Source: Bermanella sp047621325 (GTDB lineage: Bacteria; Pseudomonadota; Gammaproteobacteria; Pseudomonadales; Oceanobacteraceae). From it: 64,000 nucleotides of DNA. Below are positions 36,459 to 44,481 of the stretch, in pieces (the stretch's first letter is position 1; each line of letters opens with the position of its first letter). The notes beneath the pieces were generated by a model that worked only from the letters and a program-made list of their open reading frames with translations, was not told where the DNA came from and made no database searches. The stretch spans positions 62,001 through 126,000 of the forward strand of contig JBLHLT010000008.1 of NCBI GenBank assembly GCA_047621325.1, given 5' to 3'. The position numbers were made by a program, and so were the translations under genes.

Positions 36459-37393
36459 TACTTCCTTACCGCATCAACAAACAAAGCTTCTAAACGATTT
36501 GATTTAGGACGGATACCACTGACATCAAGACCGGCGTCATTAAACACATCAAAAAGCTCATTAATCGCCGTGCCTTTTTCTACATCCACCTCAAAACACT
36601 GATCATCTTTCCAGCTAACATCTAATGCCGCTAGAATCGGCCGAGCAGGATAAGAATGTTGCAATTCAACCACAAAGGTTTGCTTATGCAGCTCTTCTAG
36701 CAATGAACGCATCGATGTGTTTTTCACAATATTACCTTGATTAATAATGGCAATATTCTGGCAAAGACTCTCTGCCTCTTCTAAATAATGAGTCGTCAAA
36801 ATAATAGTTGTACCCAATTCAGTATTTAACTTCTGTAAGTACGTCCACATACTCAGGCGTAATTCAATATCCACACCCGCAGTCGGCTCATCTAAGATGA
36901 GTAAACGAGGGTCATGCACCAAAGCCCTCGCAATCATTAAACGACGCTTCATTCCGCCAGAGAGCATACGTGACGGCACATCACGCTTCTCCCACAAGTC
37001 TAGTGCTTTTAAATACTTTTCGCTTTGTGCAACAGCCTGCTTCTTATTCAAGCCATAATAACCCGCCTGAGTAACGACAATATCTTGCACTTTTTCAAAC
37101 TGATTAAAATTAAATTCTTGAGGCACCACACCCAGTAAGCGCTTGGCTGCGTACCAATCACCTTCAATATCTAAGCCAAATAACGTTACTTGGCCATCAC
37201 TTTTATTCACTAATCCAGATACGATACCAAGTGTGGTAGACTTACCCGCACCATTTGGACCAAGCAAGGCAAAGAAATCCCCTTGAGCTACCTCAAGGTT
37301 AATGCCTTTTAAAGCCACATGACCATTGTCATACACTTTTTTCAGCCCCGAAATACTAAGGGCCGGTCCTTTATAATCATTCAATGAACTCAT
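36458..37393 (-). CDS. ABC transporter ATP-binding protein (YadG-like)
   Basis: 311 residues. Walker A LLGPNGAGKST, Q-loop in GVVPQEFNFNQFE, signature RMLSGGMKRRLMIARAL, Walker B LLILDEPTAGVD and H-loop TTHYLEEAE are all intact. The C-terminal extension of about 80 residues is usual for the YadG/DrrA type. With the adjacent permease it forms an inner-membrane exporter of unknown substrate. The start codon lies only 10 bases from the divergent gene at 37404, so promoters must overlap the two coding regions. Confidence 0.92.
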   Translation of the reverse strand: MSSLNDYKGPALSISGLKKVYDNGHVALKGINLEVAQGDFFALLGPNGAGKSTTLGIVSGLVNKSDGQVTLFGLDIEGDWYAAKRLLGVVPQEFNFNQFEKVQDIVVTQAGYYGLNKKQAVAQSEKYLKALDLWEKRDVPSRMLSGGMKRRLMIARALVHDPRLLILDEPTAGVDIELRLSMWTYLQKLNTELGTTIILTTHYLEEAESLCQNIAIINQGNIVKNTSMRSLLEELHKQTFVVELQHSYPARPILAALDVSWKDDQCFEVDVEKGTAINELFDVFNDAGLDVSGIRPKSNRLEALFVDAVRK

Positions 37394-37403
37394 AATCGTA
37401 TCT

Positions 37404-37796
37404 ATGCAAGCCTATAATCCTCACCATCATACCCTGATCTTATTGAAAGATTTCTTAAAATCTATGCAACAAGGTTTTCCATTCAACCAAGAATCCCTTG
37501 ATGAAGACGAACTAAATTTTGTAAATCAGTTACAAGACCTTATCGCCGCCCTAGAGAGCCATGATGTAAATGCCACATTTGATGGCCAAGACTGGCTCAC
37601 TAGGCTGTTTCGCAACTACCCAACACTCGCCCCCCACTTAGGCCGAGAAGTCTTATGGTATTTTGCCGGCGAAGCGCTTCACTTTATGCCTGATGAAGAA
37701 ATTGCAAAGTTTCAGCAACTAGAAGACCTAATGATAGAAGCCGATGAAAATTTCGACTACCTAGCGGCCAAACAAGCCATATTTACAGCGCATTAA
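37404..37796 (+). CDS. PA2817-like unknown protein
   Basis: 130 residues, acidic and helical. EVLWYFAGEALHFMPDEEIAKFQQLED resembles the Pseudomonas PA2817 family as I remember it (seen as LWYFAGEALHFMPDEEI). There is no signal or membrane segment and no known function. Two hairpins follow the gene, a near-perfect AAGTC-GCCAAG/CTTGGTGACTT pairing at 37803-37830 and a terminator. Confidence 0.68.
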   Translation: MQAYNPHHHTLILLKDFLKSMQQGFPFNQESLDEDELNFVNQLQDLIAALESHDVNATFDGQDWLTRLFRNYPTLAPHLGREVLWYFAGEALHFMPDEEIAKFQQLEDLMIEADENFDYLAAKQAIFTAH

Positions 37797-37842
37797 CGCA
37801 ACAAGTCGCCAAGCCTATACTTGGTGACTTTTCTACAAACGA

Positions 37843-37872
37843 AAAAAAACCAGAACAATGTTCTGGTTTTTT
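37843..37872 (+). terminator. Terminator before the tRNA array
   Basis: CCAGAAC/GTTCTGG stem with a 3-base loop, with A-run and T-run on either side. It can end transcription of the 37404 gene and, on the other strand, the tRNA operon. Confidence 0.88.
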
Positions 37873-37876
37873 AATT

Positions 37877-37952
<76 letters not shown>

Positions 37953-38036
37953 AATTCTTTCTTTATCAGCCTTTCAGCTGAATAGTTCATATTACTGAAC
38001 CTAATGACTGTCCTAAGAACAACCACTAAAAATAAG

Positions 38037-38112
38037 TGGTATCCCGTAGGGGAGTCGAACCCCTGTTACCGCCGTGAAAGGGCGGTGTCCTAGGCCTCTA
38101 GACGAACGGGAC
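38037..38112 (-). tRNA. tRNA-Glu (TTC), distal copy
   Basis: 76 nt with encoded CCA, acceptor GTCCCGT/ACGGGAT, anticodon stem CCGCC/GGCGG around CTTTCAC giving TTC. The sequence appears identical to the copy at 38307-38382. Confidence 0.96.
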
Positions 38113-38161
38113 ACTAAATGACTGAAACTCATTAGGCAATCGGCCTAGTCTAATGAGAAAT

Positions 38162-38237
<76 letters not shown>

Positions 38238-38306
38238 CTATTAGAGTCTTTCACTACTCTAAACATCAACTTTCGTTGACTATCTTGCCAATAACAAGAT
38301 AAAAAT

Positions 38307-38382
38307 TGGTATCCCGTAGGGGAGTCGAACCCCTGTTACCGCCGTGAAAGGGCGGTGTCCTAGGCCTCTAGACGAACGGGAC
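38307..38382 (-). tRNA. tRNA-Glu (TTC), proximal copy
   Basis: 76 nt with encoded CCA and anticodon TTC. It is the first gene of the array, about 35 bases downstream of the predicted promoter. Confidence 0.96.
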
Positions 38383-38420
38383 ACATACAGAAGACGTCAG
38401 TCACGTCTAATGTGGCGCGC

Positions 38421-38449
38421 ATTTTATGTATCTTATTGAAATAGGTCAA
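38421..38449 (-). promoter_or_regulatory. Promoter of the Glu-Gly-Glu-Gly tRNA array
   Basis: On the minus strand TTGACC (38449-38444) and TAAAAT (38426-38421) are 17 bp apart, followed by a GCGCGCC discriminator typical of stringently controlled stable-RNA promoters. Confidence 0.75.
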
Positions 38450-38519
38450 GTTTTTTCTATTAAAAAACTTTTAAATTTAGGTCTACACTTAATATATCTA
38501 ATGGAGACAAGAAGCAGCA

Positions 38520-39305
38520 ATGGACTCTATCATCATAACAGGGGTGCTGATTACCTTCGCTTTACTCGGCATCCTTTTTCTAAAAGGCTATCTCGACAAA
38601 CGCCGCATTGAAAGGGCCCGTGAAATGATGGACCTGAATGACGACCTTCGTCGCATGCAAAATGCAATGGCCATTATTCCAAATGTTTACTTCGATATCC
38701 CCACCCGAATATTCATGCTGAAACGCACCATGCAACTCATAAGCAAGATACTTGAATCAAACAGCGATCATCAGACATTAAATACACTGTATCAAGATAT
38801 AGAAATTCAGCTAGCGAAAACACTTTCCCAAAAAGACGACAGTGTTAAGCGCTTAGGTGTACGCGGAAAAGTGGACAACCCTGATGTCGCCCACGAAATT
38901 CGTACCATGGTTAAATTTCTACACGACCAAATCCTAAAATCGGTAAAAAGTGGGTTAATACCCAAAGCGCACGGATCTCGTGTCGTGAAAAATTTAAAGA
39001 TTATTATGCAACGAACCATAATTGATATGAACTACAACATGGCACAAGGCATATTAAGAACCAAAAAACTGCGCCCCGCCCTATCTAAATTCAAACTGAC
39101 TCTAGGACTGGTAATTAAAAGCCCACTCAAGCAATACCTAACACCGCTAAAAGACGAACTAGAAAAGACAATAGCCAAAATTGAAAATCAAATGTCTAAT
39201 GACCGCAAGAAGCTCAACGAACGCTCCTCTGGCCAACTCGCCAGCGGCATGGACAAAATGAAAGAGAAAGAAGACTGGGATGTAAAAAAGAATATCTACG
39301 ATTAA
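38520..39305 (+). CDS. Unknown protein with N-terminal membrane anchor
   Basis: 261 residues. One membrane helix (about 4-24, IIITGVLITFALLGILFLKGY) is followed by a basic, helical cytoplasmic region with segments such as RIERAREMMDLNDDLRRMQNA and LKDELEKTIAKIENQMSND. The tail is charged. GGAGA lies upstream of the ATG. No known domain is recognised. It converges with ohrR, overlapping its end by 4 bases. Confidence 0.7.
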   Translation: MDSIIITGVLITFALLGILFLKGYLDKRRIERAREMMDLNDDLRRMQNAMAIIPNVYFDIPTRIFMLKRTMQLISKILESNSDHQTLNTLYQDIEIQLAKTLSQKDDSVKRLGVRGKVDNPDVAHEIRTMVKFLHDQILKSVKSGLIPKAHGSRVVKNLKIIMQRTIIDMNYNMAQGILRTKKLRPALSKFKLTLGLVIKSPLKQYLTPLKDELEKTIAKIENQMSNDRKKLNERSSGQLASGMDKMKEKEDWDVKKNIYD

Positions 39306-39751
39306 TCAGATAACTTACCAAACAGTGTGCGTAGCATTTCGCGCATAATAACCACCTCTTCGGTGTCAATACCAACCTCACACAATAACTTCTCAGGAAC
39401 ACGCTTGGCTTGCTGCTTCAAAGACTCACCAAGCGCCGTCAAACGCACCCAGACTTGTCGCTCATCCTCGTTACTGCGCTGACGAATAATCAAGCGTTTA
39501 CCTTCTAAGCGTTTAAGCAATGGCGTTAACGTGCCACTGTCTAGCTTTAAACGCTCACCTAACATAGTAACGGTAAATTTATGGCCTATCTGCATCTCCC
39601 ACAACACCAGCATAACTAAGTATTGTGGATACGTTAAATCCAGAGGCTTTAACAGCGGCTGATACAATTTAGTCATCAACCGTGAGGCGCTGTACAACTG
39701 AAAACACAACTGATTATCTAACTTTAACAGCTCATCTGCGGACTTACCCAT
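39302..39751 (-). CDS. ohrR: Organic-hydroperoxide-sensing MarR regulator
   Basis: 149-residue winged-helix repressor of the OhrR group. LKLDNQLCFQLYSASRLMTKLY, seen as LDNQLCFQLYSA, carries the peroxide-sensing cysteine (Cys16), and LTYPQYLVMLVLWE is highly typical. The wing region contains RLIIRQRSNEDERQVWV. OhrR usually represses ohr; no ohr gene is nearby, and the upstream gene on the same strand is instead a glutathione peroxidase, 80 bases away. It probably regulates that gene. Confidence 0.9.
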   Translation of the reverse strand: MGKSADELLKLDNQLCFQLYSASRLMTKLYQPLLKPLDLTYPQYLVMLVLWEMQIGHKFTVTMLGERLKLDSGTLTPLLKRLEGKRLIIRQRSNEDERQVWVRLTALGESLKQQAKRVPEKLLCEVGIDTEEVVIMREMLRTLFGKLSD

Positions 39752-39831
39752 AACGCCTTATACCTAAAATAATATCTAAGTATGGCAAGTTACCCTCAAC
39801 CTCGGCCTTGGTCAAATGCCATACCATTTTA

Positions 39832-40311
39832 TCAACCCAGCAAGCTACGCACTTGTTTAGCGATATTTTCTGGTTTAGCCATTGGTGCAAATCGCTTAAT
39901 AACCTTGCCGTCTTGGTTGATTAAAAATTTAGTGAAATTCCATTTTATTTTTTGAGTCCCCAAAACACCGCGAGCTTCTTTTTTGAGGTATTGATACAAC
40001 GGATGCGCATTATCACCATTCACTTCAACTTTAGAAAACATTGGAAAACTAACCCCATAGTTTTTCATGCAGAAGCCAGCAATTTCGCTATCACTGCCTT
40101 TATCTTGTTCCGCAAATTGATTGCACGGAAAACCAAGAACCTCTAAACCTTTTTCGTGAAGCTCTTTATACATGGACTCCAACCCTTCAAATTGAGGGGT
40201 GAATCCACATTTACTAGCCGTATTCACAATCAGCAACACCTTACCCTTATAATCAGCAAGATCACGCTCCTGCCCCTGAATATCTAACGCCTTGAAATCA
40301 TAAATAGACAT
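39832..40311 (-). CDS. Glutathione peroxidase family protein (BtuE type)
   Basis: 159 residues that reduce hydrogen peroxide or lipid peroxides. The peroxidatic cysteine is Cys35 in VNTASKCGFTPQ, a Cys rather than selenocysteine enzyme. The second cysteine is in LGFPCNQFAEQ, and the Trp/Asn motif is WNFTKFLIN. Such bacterial enzymes often use thioredoxin rather than glutathione. There is no signal peptide. It lies upstream of ohrR in the same orientation, forming an organic-peroxide defence pair. Confidence 0.92.
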   Translation of the reverse strand: MSIYDFKALDIQGQERDLADYKGKVLLIVNTASKCGFTPQFEGLESMYKELHEKGLEVLGFPCNQFAEQDKGSDSEIAGFCMKNYGVSFPMFSKVEVNGDNAHPLYQYLKKEARGVLGTQKIKWNFTKFLINQDGKVIKRFAPMAKPENIAKQVRSLLG

Positions 40312-40345
40312 ATTTAGCCCCTATTAAAATATATTTTTCAAAATT

Positions 40346-40360
40346 AAGTTGTTCGCAATT
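40346..40360. promoter_or_regulatory. Possible OhrR operator upstream of the peroxidase gene
   Basis: An imperfect palindrome of AATTG/CAACTT halves around GCGAA lies about 35 bases upstream of the glutathione peroxidase ATG. Proteobacterial OhrR sites are AATTG-centre-CAATT palindromes as I recall. The match is imperfect, so this is tentative. Confidence 0.3.
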
Positions 40361-40411
40361 AAAATAGCCAAGTTGAAATCAATTGTCTAGGGTTTAAACA
40401 GTATTAATCCG

Positions 40412-41074
40412 TTATGTAAACGATAACATTCGAGATATATGGGACATTGGTAAGCCTGACTGCTGGTGCCAAGCATTAAAAGCGCCTTGAATAGCAAGCA
40501 AATCTCGCTTGGCTTTATTGTCTTCCACCTTATGAACAATACCTTGAGCACGGAGTTGCACCATAACATCTTCACTCAACATGAACGTGTCCTTACCAGC
40601 CATACGCAACGCAGCAGCCGCACTGCGCCCACCAAGTTGAGCACCCTTCTTTTTCATGTCCAGCCACAAGCCCACAATATCGGTCACGGGCCAGTCCGCA
40701 ATATACCGTCCAAAACCACCACACTCACGCTCAAGCTCCATCAACCAAGCTGCATTTGTGCGCAAAGCCTTCATTTTACCCCAATGCTTTATGAGCCCCG
40801 GTTGAAGCATGTGCTGCTCAAGCACCTCGTCACTTAACCCTGCCACATAAGCAGGGTTAAAACCTTTAAATACCTGCTCAAAAATAGGCCACTTATCATT
40901 TACAACACTGTGTTTAAGACCTGCCCTAAAAATCCTCAAGCCTAATAGCGATAAATAAAAGGCGCTATTACGCTCAGATAACGCCTCAGCACTCTCAACC
41001 CGAGGCATAAAATCTGATAAGTCTTCACCCTTTAACACTTGGGCTCGATGCAATATCCAACCAAAGTCTTTCAT
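40412..41074 (-). CDS. DNA-3-methyladenine glycosylase I-like protein, divergent
   Basis: 220 residues of the Tag-like HhH fold. The core FYLSLLGLRIFRAGLKHSVV (seen as LGLRIFRAGLK) aligns with the Tag substrate-site segment LEGFQAGLSW, but the catalytic-site Glu is replaced by Arg. The N-terminal zinc Cys of E. coli Tag (ERCGW) is absent: it reads KDFGWILHRA. The protein therefore belongs to a divergent branch whose substrate may differ. Its ATG overlaps the msrB stop by 4 bases. Confidence 0.8.
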   Translation of the reverse strand: MKDFGWILHRAQVLKGEDLSDFMPRVESAEALSERNSAFYLSLLGLRIFRAGLKHSVVNDKWPIFEQVFKGFNPAYVAGLSDEVLEQHMLQPGLIKHWGKMKALRTNAAWLMELERECGGFGRYIADWPVTDIVGLWLDMKKKGAQLGGRSAAAALRMAGKDTFMLSEDVMVQLRAQGIVHKVEDNKAKRDLLAIQGAFNAWHQQSGLPMSHISRMLSFT

Positions 41075-41466
41075 TTTTTCTCATCAAACTTAAGCGACGC
41101 GCTATTCACACAATAACGTAAACCCGTTGGAGCAGGACCATCAGGGAATACATGCCCTAAATGACTATCGCAACGAGCACATACAATCTCTGTGCGCTGC
41201 ATCATTAACGATCCATCGCGGTGCTCCTCAATCACCTCGCCAGCAACTGGGGAGTAAAAGCTAGGCCAACCAGAGCCACTATCGTATTTTGTTTGAGCAT
41301 CAAATAAGGGCTGCCCACAGCAAACGCACATATAAGTACCACTTGCTTCATTGGTATATAAAGCACCTGTAAATGCGCGCTCAGTGCCTTTTTCGCGAGT
41401 AATGCGATACGTTTCAGGGTCTAGCTGCTCTCGCCATTGATCAGGCGTTTTTGTTATTTTTTCCAT
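41071..41466 (-). CDS. msrB: Peptide-methionine (R)-S-oxide reductase
   Basis: 131 residues that reduce the R form of methionine sulfoxide in proteins. Zinc-binding pairs are CVCCG (two of its cysteines) and CARCDSHLGHVFPDG. The catalytic Cys is in RYCVNSASLKF, the standard MsrB signature. AGGAG precedes the ATG. It is co-transcribed with the Tag-like gene (4-base overlap), so oxidised-protein and damaged-DNA repair functions sit together. Confidence 0.97.
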   Translation of the reverse strand: MEKITKTPDQWREQLDPETYRITREKGTERAFTGALYTNEASGTYMCVCCGQPLFDAQTKYDSGSGWPSFYSPVAGEVIEEHRDGSLMMQRTEIVCARCDSHLGHVFPDGPAPTGLRYCVNSASLKFDEKK

Positions 41467-41607
41467 CTCTTGCTCCTAAAAAAGTCTCTGCTATCAATAA
41501 GAAAGCTTAATGTAGTGATTGGAGCCATGCAAAAAGCTAGGTATCATCCGCACATCTTTTACGACAACAAGCTGCTTTATTAAATCCAAGCAGCACCGGG
41601 GTTTTTC

Positions 41608-42822
41608 ATGCACGAATTGCATAAATCTAACAAACTCGCCAACGTATTTTATGATATTCGCGGACCTGTTTTAAGTGCCGCCAAGAAAATGGAAGATGAA
41701 GGCCATCGCATCCTTAAGCTTAATATCGGCAACCCCGCGCCTTTCGAGTTAAACGCACCCGATGAAATCTTACAAGATGTAATCCATCAACTGCCTAACG
41801 CTCAAGGTTATAGCGACAGCAAAGGGGTCTACTCAGCCCGCAAAGCCGTTATGCAATACTGTCAGCAAAAAGGTATTAAAGGCGTTGAGATCGAAGATAT
41901 TTATCTAGGCAATGGCGTCAGCGAGCTAATTGTTATGGCCCTACAGGGTTTGATCAATAACGGCGACGAAGTGCTAATCCCAGCACCAGACTATCCACTA
42001 TGGACGGGCGCGGTAAGCCTAGCAGGCGGCACACCCGTGCATTATCGCTGTGATGAACAGGCCGATTGGTATCCTGATATCGACAACCTTAAAAAGAACA
42101 TCACCCCCAACACAAAAGCACTGGTGTTAATTAATCCAAATAACCCAACCGGCGCCCTTTATCCAAAAGAAGTGCTTTTGGAATTACTCGAAGTGGCTCG
42201 CCAGAACAACCTAGTGGTTTTTTCAGATGAAATTTATGACAAGATTTTATTCGACGAAGCGCAACACGTATCTACCGCGTCTTTGGCTGAAGACTTATTA
42301 ATCATCACGTTTAATGGCTTATCTAAAAGCTACCGTTTGGCAGGTTTTCGCAGTGGCTGGTTAATTGTTAGCGGTGCAAAACATAAAGCTAAGGATTACT
42401 TAGAAGGTTTAGATATGCTGGCCAGTATGCGCTTATGTGCAAACGTGCCCGCACAATACGCGATTCAAACCGCGCTAGGTGGCTATCAAAGCATTGACGA
42501 TCTCGTTCGCCCTGGCGGGCGCATTTATGAGCAGCGAAACCTTGCGCATAAAATGATTAATGACATTCCTGGCTTAAGCTGCACTCTGCCAAAAGGTGCG
42601 CTATACAGTTTTGTAAAAATGGATCAGGCCAAGTTTAATATTAAAAATGATGAAAAAATGGTTTTGGATTTACTGGAACAACAAAAAATTCTAATTGTTC
42701 ACGGTCGCGCTTTTAATTGGCCAGAACCGGATCACTTCCGCTTAGTATTTTTACCAAGAGTCGATGACCTAAAGGAAGCCATCACTAAAATCGGACGTTT
42801 CTTTGAGCACTATAGCCAATAA
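41608..42822 (+). CDS. alaA: Alanine aminotransferase (pyridoxal-phosphate, AlaA type)
   Basis: 404 residues of aminotransferase class I. LNIGNPAPFE near the N terminus, INPNNPTGALYPKE (PLP phosphate region), and the PLP lysine in FNGLSKSYRLAGFRSGW are visible. The opening HELHKSNKLANVFYDIRGPV closely follows E. coli AlaA (YfbQ), as do RLCANVPAQYAIQTALGGYQS-like sequences near residue 270. It makes alanine from pyruvate and glutamate. The ribosome site before the ATG is weak. It is divergent from msrB. Confidence 0.93.
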   Translation: MHELHKSNKLANVFYDIRGPVLSAAKKMEDEGHRILKLNIGNPAPFELNAPDEILQDVIHQLPNAQGYSDSKGVYSARKAVMQYCQQKGIKGVEIEDIYLGNGVSELIVMALQGLINNGDEVLIPAPDYPLWTGAVSLAGGTPVHYRCDEQADWYPDIDNLKKNITPNTKALVLINPNNPTGALYPKEVLLELLEVARQNNLVVFSDEIYDKILFDEAQHVSTASLAEDLLIITFNGLSKSYRLAGFRSGWLIVSGAKHKAKDYLEGLDMLASMRLCANVPAQYAIQTALGGYQSIDDLVRPGGRIYEQRNLAHKMINDIPGLSCTLPKGALYSFVKMDQAKFNIKNDEKMVLDLLEQQKILIVHGRAFNWPEPDHFRLVFLPRVDDLKEAITKIGRFFEHYSQ

Positions 42823-42830
42823 GATTTATT

Positions 42831-43268
42831 ATGAATGATGTCAACATTGATGATTTTTACCACGATATAGGCGTAATCCTGCTGAGTTTATTTCAGCAGT
42901 TCCCACGTAAAGTCAGCTTATTTATTGATGACATCAGCGGGCCAGACGACATGGATGAGTTTGGCCTACACAGCACTCGCTATTTATCCGCGGTAGGTGC
43001 GCTTATGTGGCTACATGACGAGGGTTATATTCGTTACTCGGATATAATCAAGCAAGAAAGTGCAGAGGATTGCACACTTACTCAAAAAGCATTTGTGACA
43101 TTAATCCGCCCTAACCTATCAGGCGAACAATTCCAGCAAGCTAACTCTATTGATAAACGTGAAAGCACGCTGGCGTTTCAAATGCAGCGCGCCTTAAAAG
43201 AGCAATCCAGTATTGATATGCAAAATATCATTCAACAATATTTATTTAACGCAACGCCCTCACTGTAA
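42831..43268 (+). CDS. Unknown protein downstream of alaA
   Basis: 145 residues, acidic, mixed helical. The middle (STRYLSAVGALMWLHDEGYIRYSD) looks like a winged-helix-type segment followed by LTQKAFVTL. There is no signal or membrane segment. It starts 8 bases after the alaA stop, so it is probably co-transcribed. Function unknown; similar hypothetical proteins exist in Pseudomonas as far as I recall. Confidence 0.7.
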   Translation: MNDVNIDDFYHDIGVILLSLFQQFPRKVSLFIDDISGPDDMDEFGLHSTRYLSAVGALMWLHDEGYIRYSDIIKQESAEDCTLTQKAFVTLIRPNLSGEQFQQANSIDKRESTLAFQMQRALKEQSSIDMQNIIQQYLFNATPSL

Positions 43269-43269
43269 A

Positions 43270-44184
43270 CTACAACTGAAACAGCATGACCTTTAATGAC
43301 GCATCTTCGCTTACATCTGCCAGTACAGTGGGGTTTGCGATACGCTCAACAAACGTGGCCTCAGGAAAAACCGTTTTCACTAATTCATGTAAAAATGACT
43401 CACCTAATGCAGGCGAATTTAAACACAAAACAAGCTGCGCATTTTCAGCTAATGCAGGCTTAAGCTTAACCAATAATTTTTCATAATCTCTGCGCACATC
43501 AAATGCCTTGCTTTGAAAACTTGGCGGATCTGCAATTAACAAATCAAACGGCCCTTTTTGTGCTAGCTTTTTAATCATCTTAAAAATATCTTGTGCGATA
43601 AACGTGTTTCGCTGACACGCCACGTCATTCAAGGCTAAATTTTGTTGCCCACGCTTAATCGCCCCTTTTGCCATGTCGATATTCACAACCGAATTTGCAC
43701 CACCGGCCGCAGCTGCAATACCTAAACTACAGGTATAGGAAAATAGATTTAACACGGCCTTATCTTTAGCATGTGCACGCAGCCATTGACGCCCGTTACA
43801 CATGTCTAAAAACAAACCACTGTTTTGATTACGACCTAGGTTCACCCAATAAGACAAACCTGACTCTGTCACTTTAAAATCGACATCTAAATAAGAATCA
43901 GTCCCATAAAATATTTCAACTGCGTTTTCAGATTCATACCTGCGTTGAATATAAATAGCATTAATGCCTAAAGCAGCGGCTTGATCCTTAACTTGAAGCA
44001 GGGTTTGTACTAACTGAGCCTCATCAATAGAGTGATAAATAATCACCCAAAGAACCGGCGGGTATATTTCAATATTTACCTGCTCCCAGCCTTGAAACAG
44101 GCCTCCACGACCATGAAGCAGCCGTTTGGTGTCATCAGATGGTAATATTTGTAATATATTTTCTAAAACTATGTTTTTTTGCAT
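43270..44184 (-). CDS. SAM-dependent methyltransferase, RlmI/RlmK-related
   Basis: 304 residues. The class I methyltransferase core has motif I VLNLFSYTCSLGIAAAAGG and the nucleobase-methylation motif DLLIADPPSFQSK, followed by FDVRRDYEKLL. This matches the RlmI/RlmK (methyltrans_SAM) group of 23S rRNA cytosine or guanine methyltransferases. The N terminus lacks a PUA domain, so it is shorter than RlmI itself. The target is unknown. It converges with the preceding gene with one base between. Confidence 0.82.
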   Translation of the reverse strand: MQKNIVLENILQILPSDDTKRLLHGRGGLFQGWEQVNIEIYPPVLWVIIYHSIDEAQLVQTLLQVKDQAAALGINAIYIQRRYESENAVEIFYGTDSYLDVDFKVTESGLSYWVNLGRNQNSGLFLDMCNGRQWLRAHAKDKAVLNLFSYTCSLGIAAAAGGANSVVNIDMAKGAIKRGQQNLALNDVACQRNTFIAQDIFKMIKKLAQKGPFDLLIADPPSFQSKAFDVRRDYEKLLVKLKPALAENAQLVLCLNSPALGESFLHELVKTVFPEATFVERIANPTVLADVSEDASLKVMLFQL

Positions 44185-44248
44185 AAAACTCTTGGCTCAA
44201 TACTCAGGCTATTACTATACTGGTATTACATATTAAAGGGGTGACGTT

Positions 44249-44401
44249 ATGAAAAGCTCAAGCACAACAAAAGCAGCCCAAACTAACAAAGACTTCATGC
44301 ATGGCGCTGCAATCATCGACGAAAAAGGCAGAGAAACGCCGATTACCGAAGATATGGTCCAAAAAGCCTTAAAGAAAATATTACAAGCCGCTAAATCGTA
44401 A
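44249..44401 (+). CDS. 50-residue unknown protein
   Basis: A short gene reading MKSSSTTKAAQTNKDFMHG and then AAIIDEKGRETPITEDMVQ, ending ILQAAKS. AAAGGGG lies 9 bases before the ATG and a hairpin terminator follows within 30 bases, which argues for a real gene. The pattern of a Gly-Ala-x-Ile-Ile-Asp start followed by PITEDM resembles a small Pseudomonas family that I remember as PA1571-like. Function unknown. Confidence 0.65.
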   Translation: MKSSSTTKAAQTNKDFMHGAAIIDEKGRETPITEDMVQKALKKILQAAKS

Positions 44402-44430
44402 ACAATACCTATATTGTGAATGATAAACAT

Positions 44431-44453
44431 AAACAGCCATTGGCTGTTTTTTT
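44431..44453 (+). terminator. Terminator of the 50-residue gene
   Basis: AAACAGCCA/TGGCTGTTT arms separated by one base (so an effective 7-bp stem) with a T-run after. Confidence 0.8.
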
Positions 44454-44481
44454 ATGCCCACCATTCAAACAAACACTTGTA

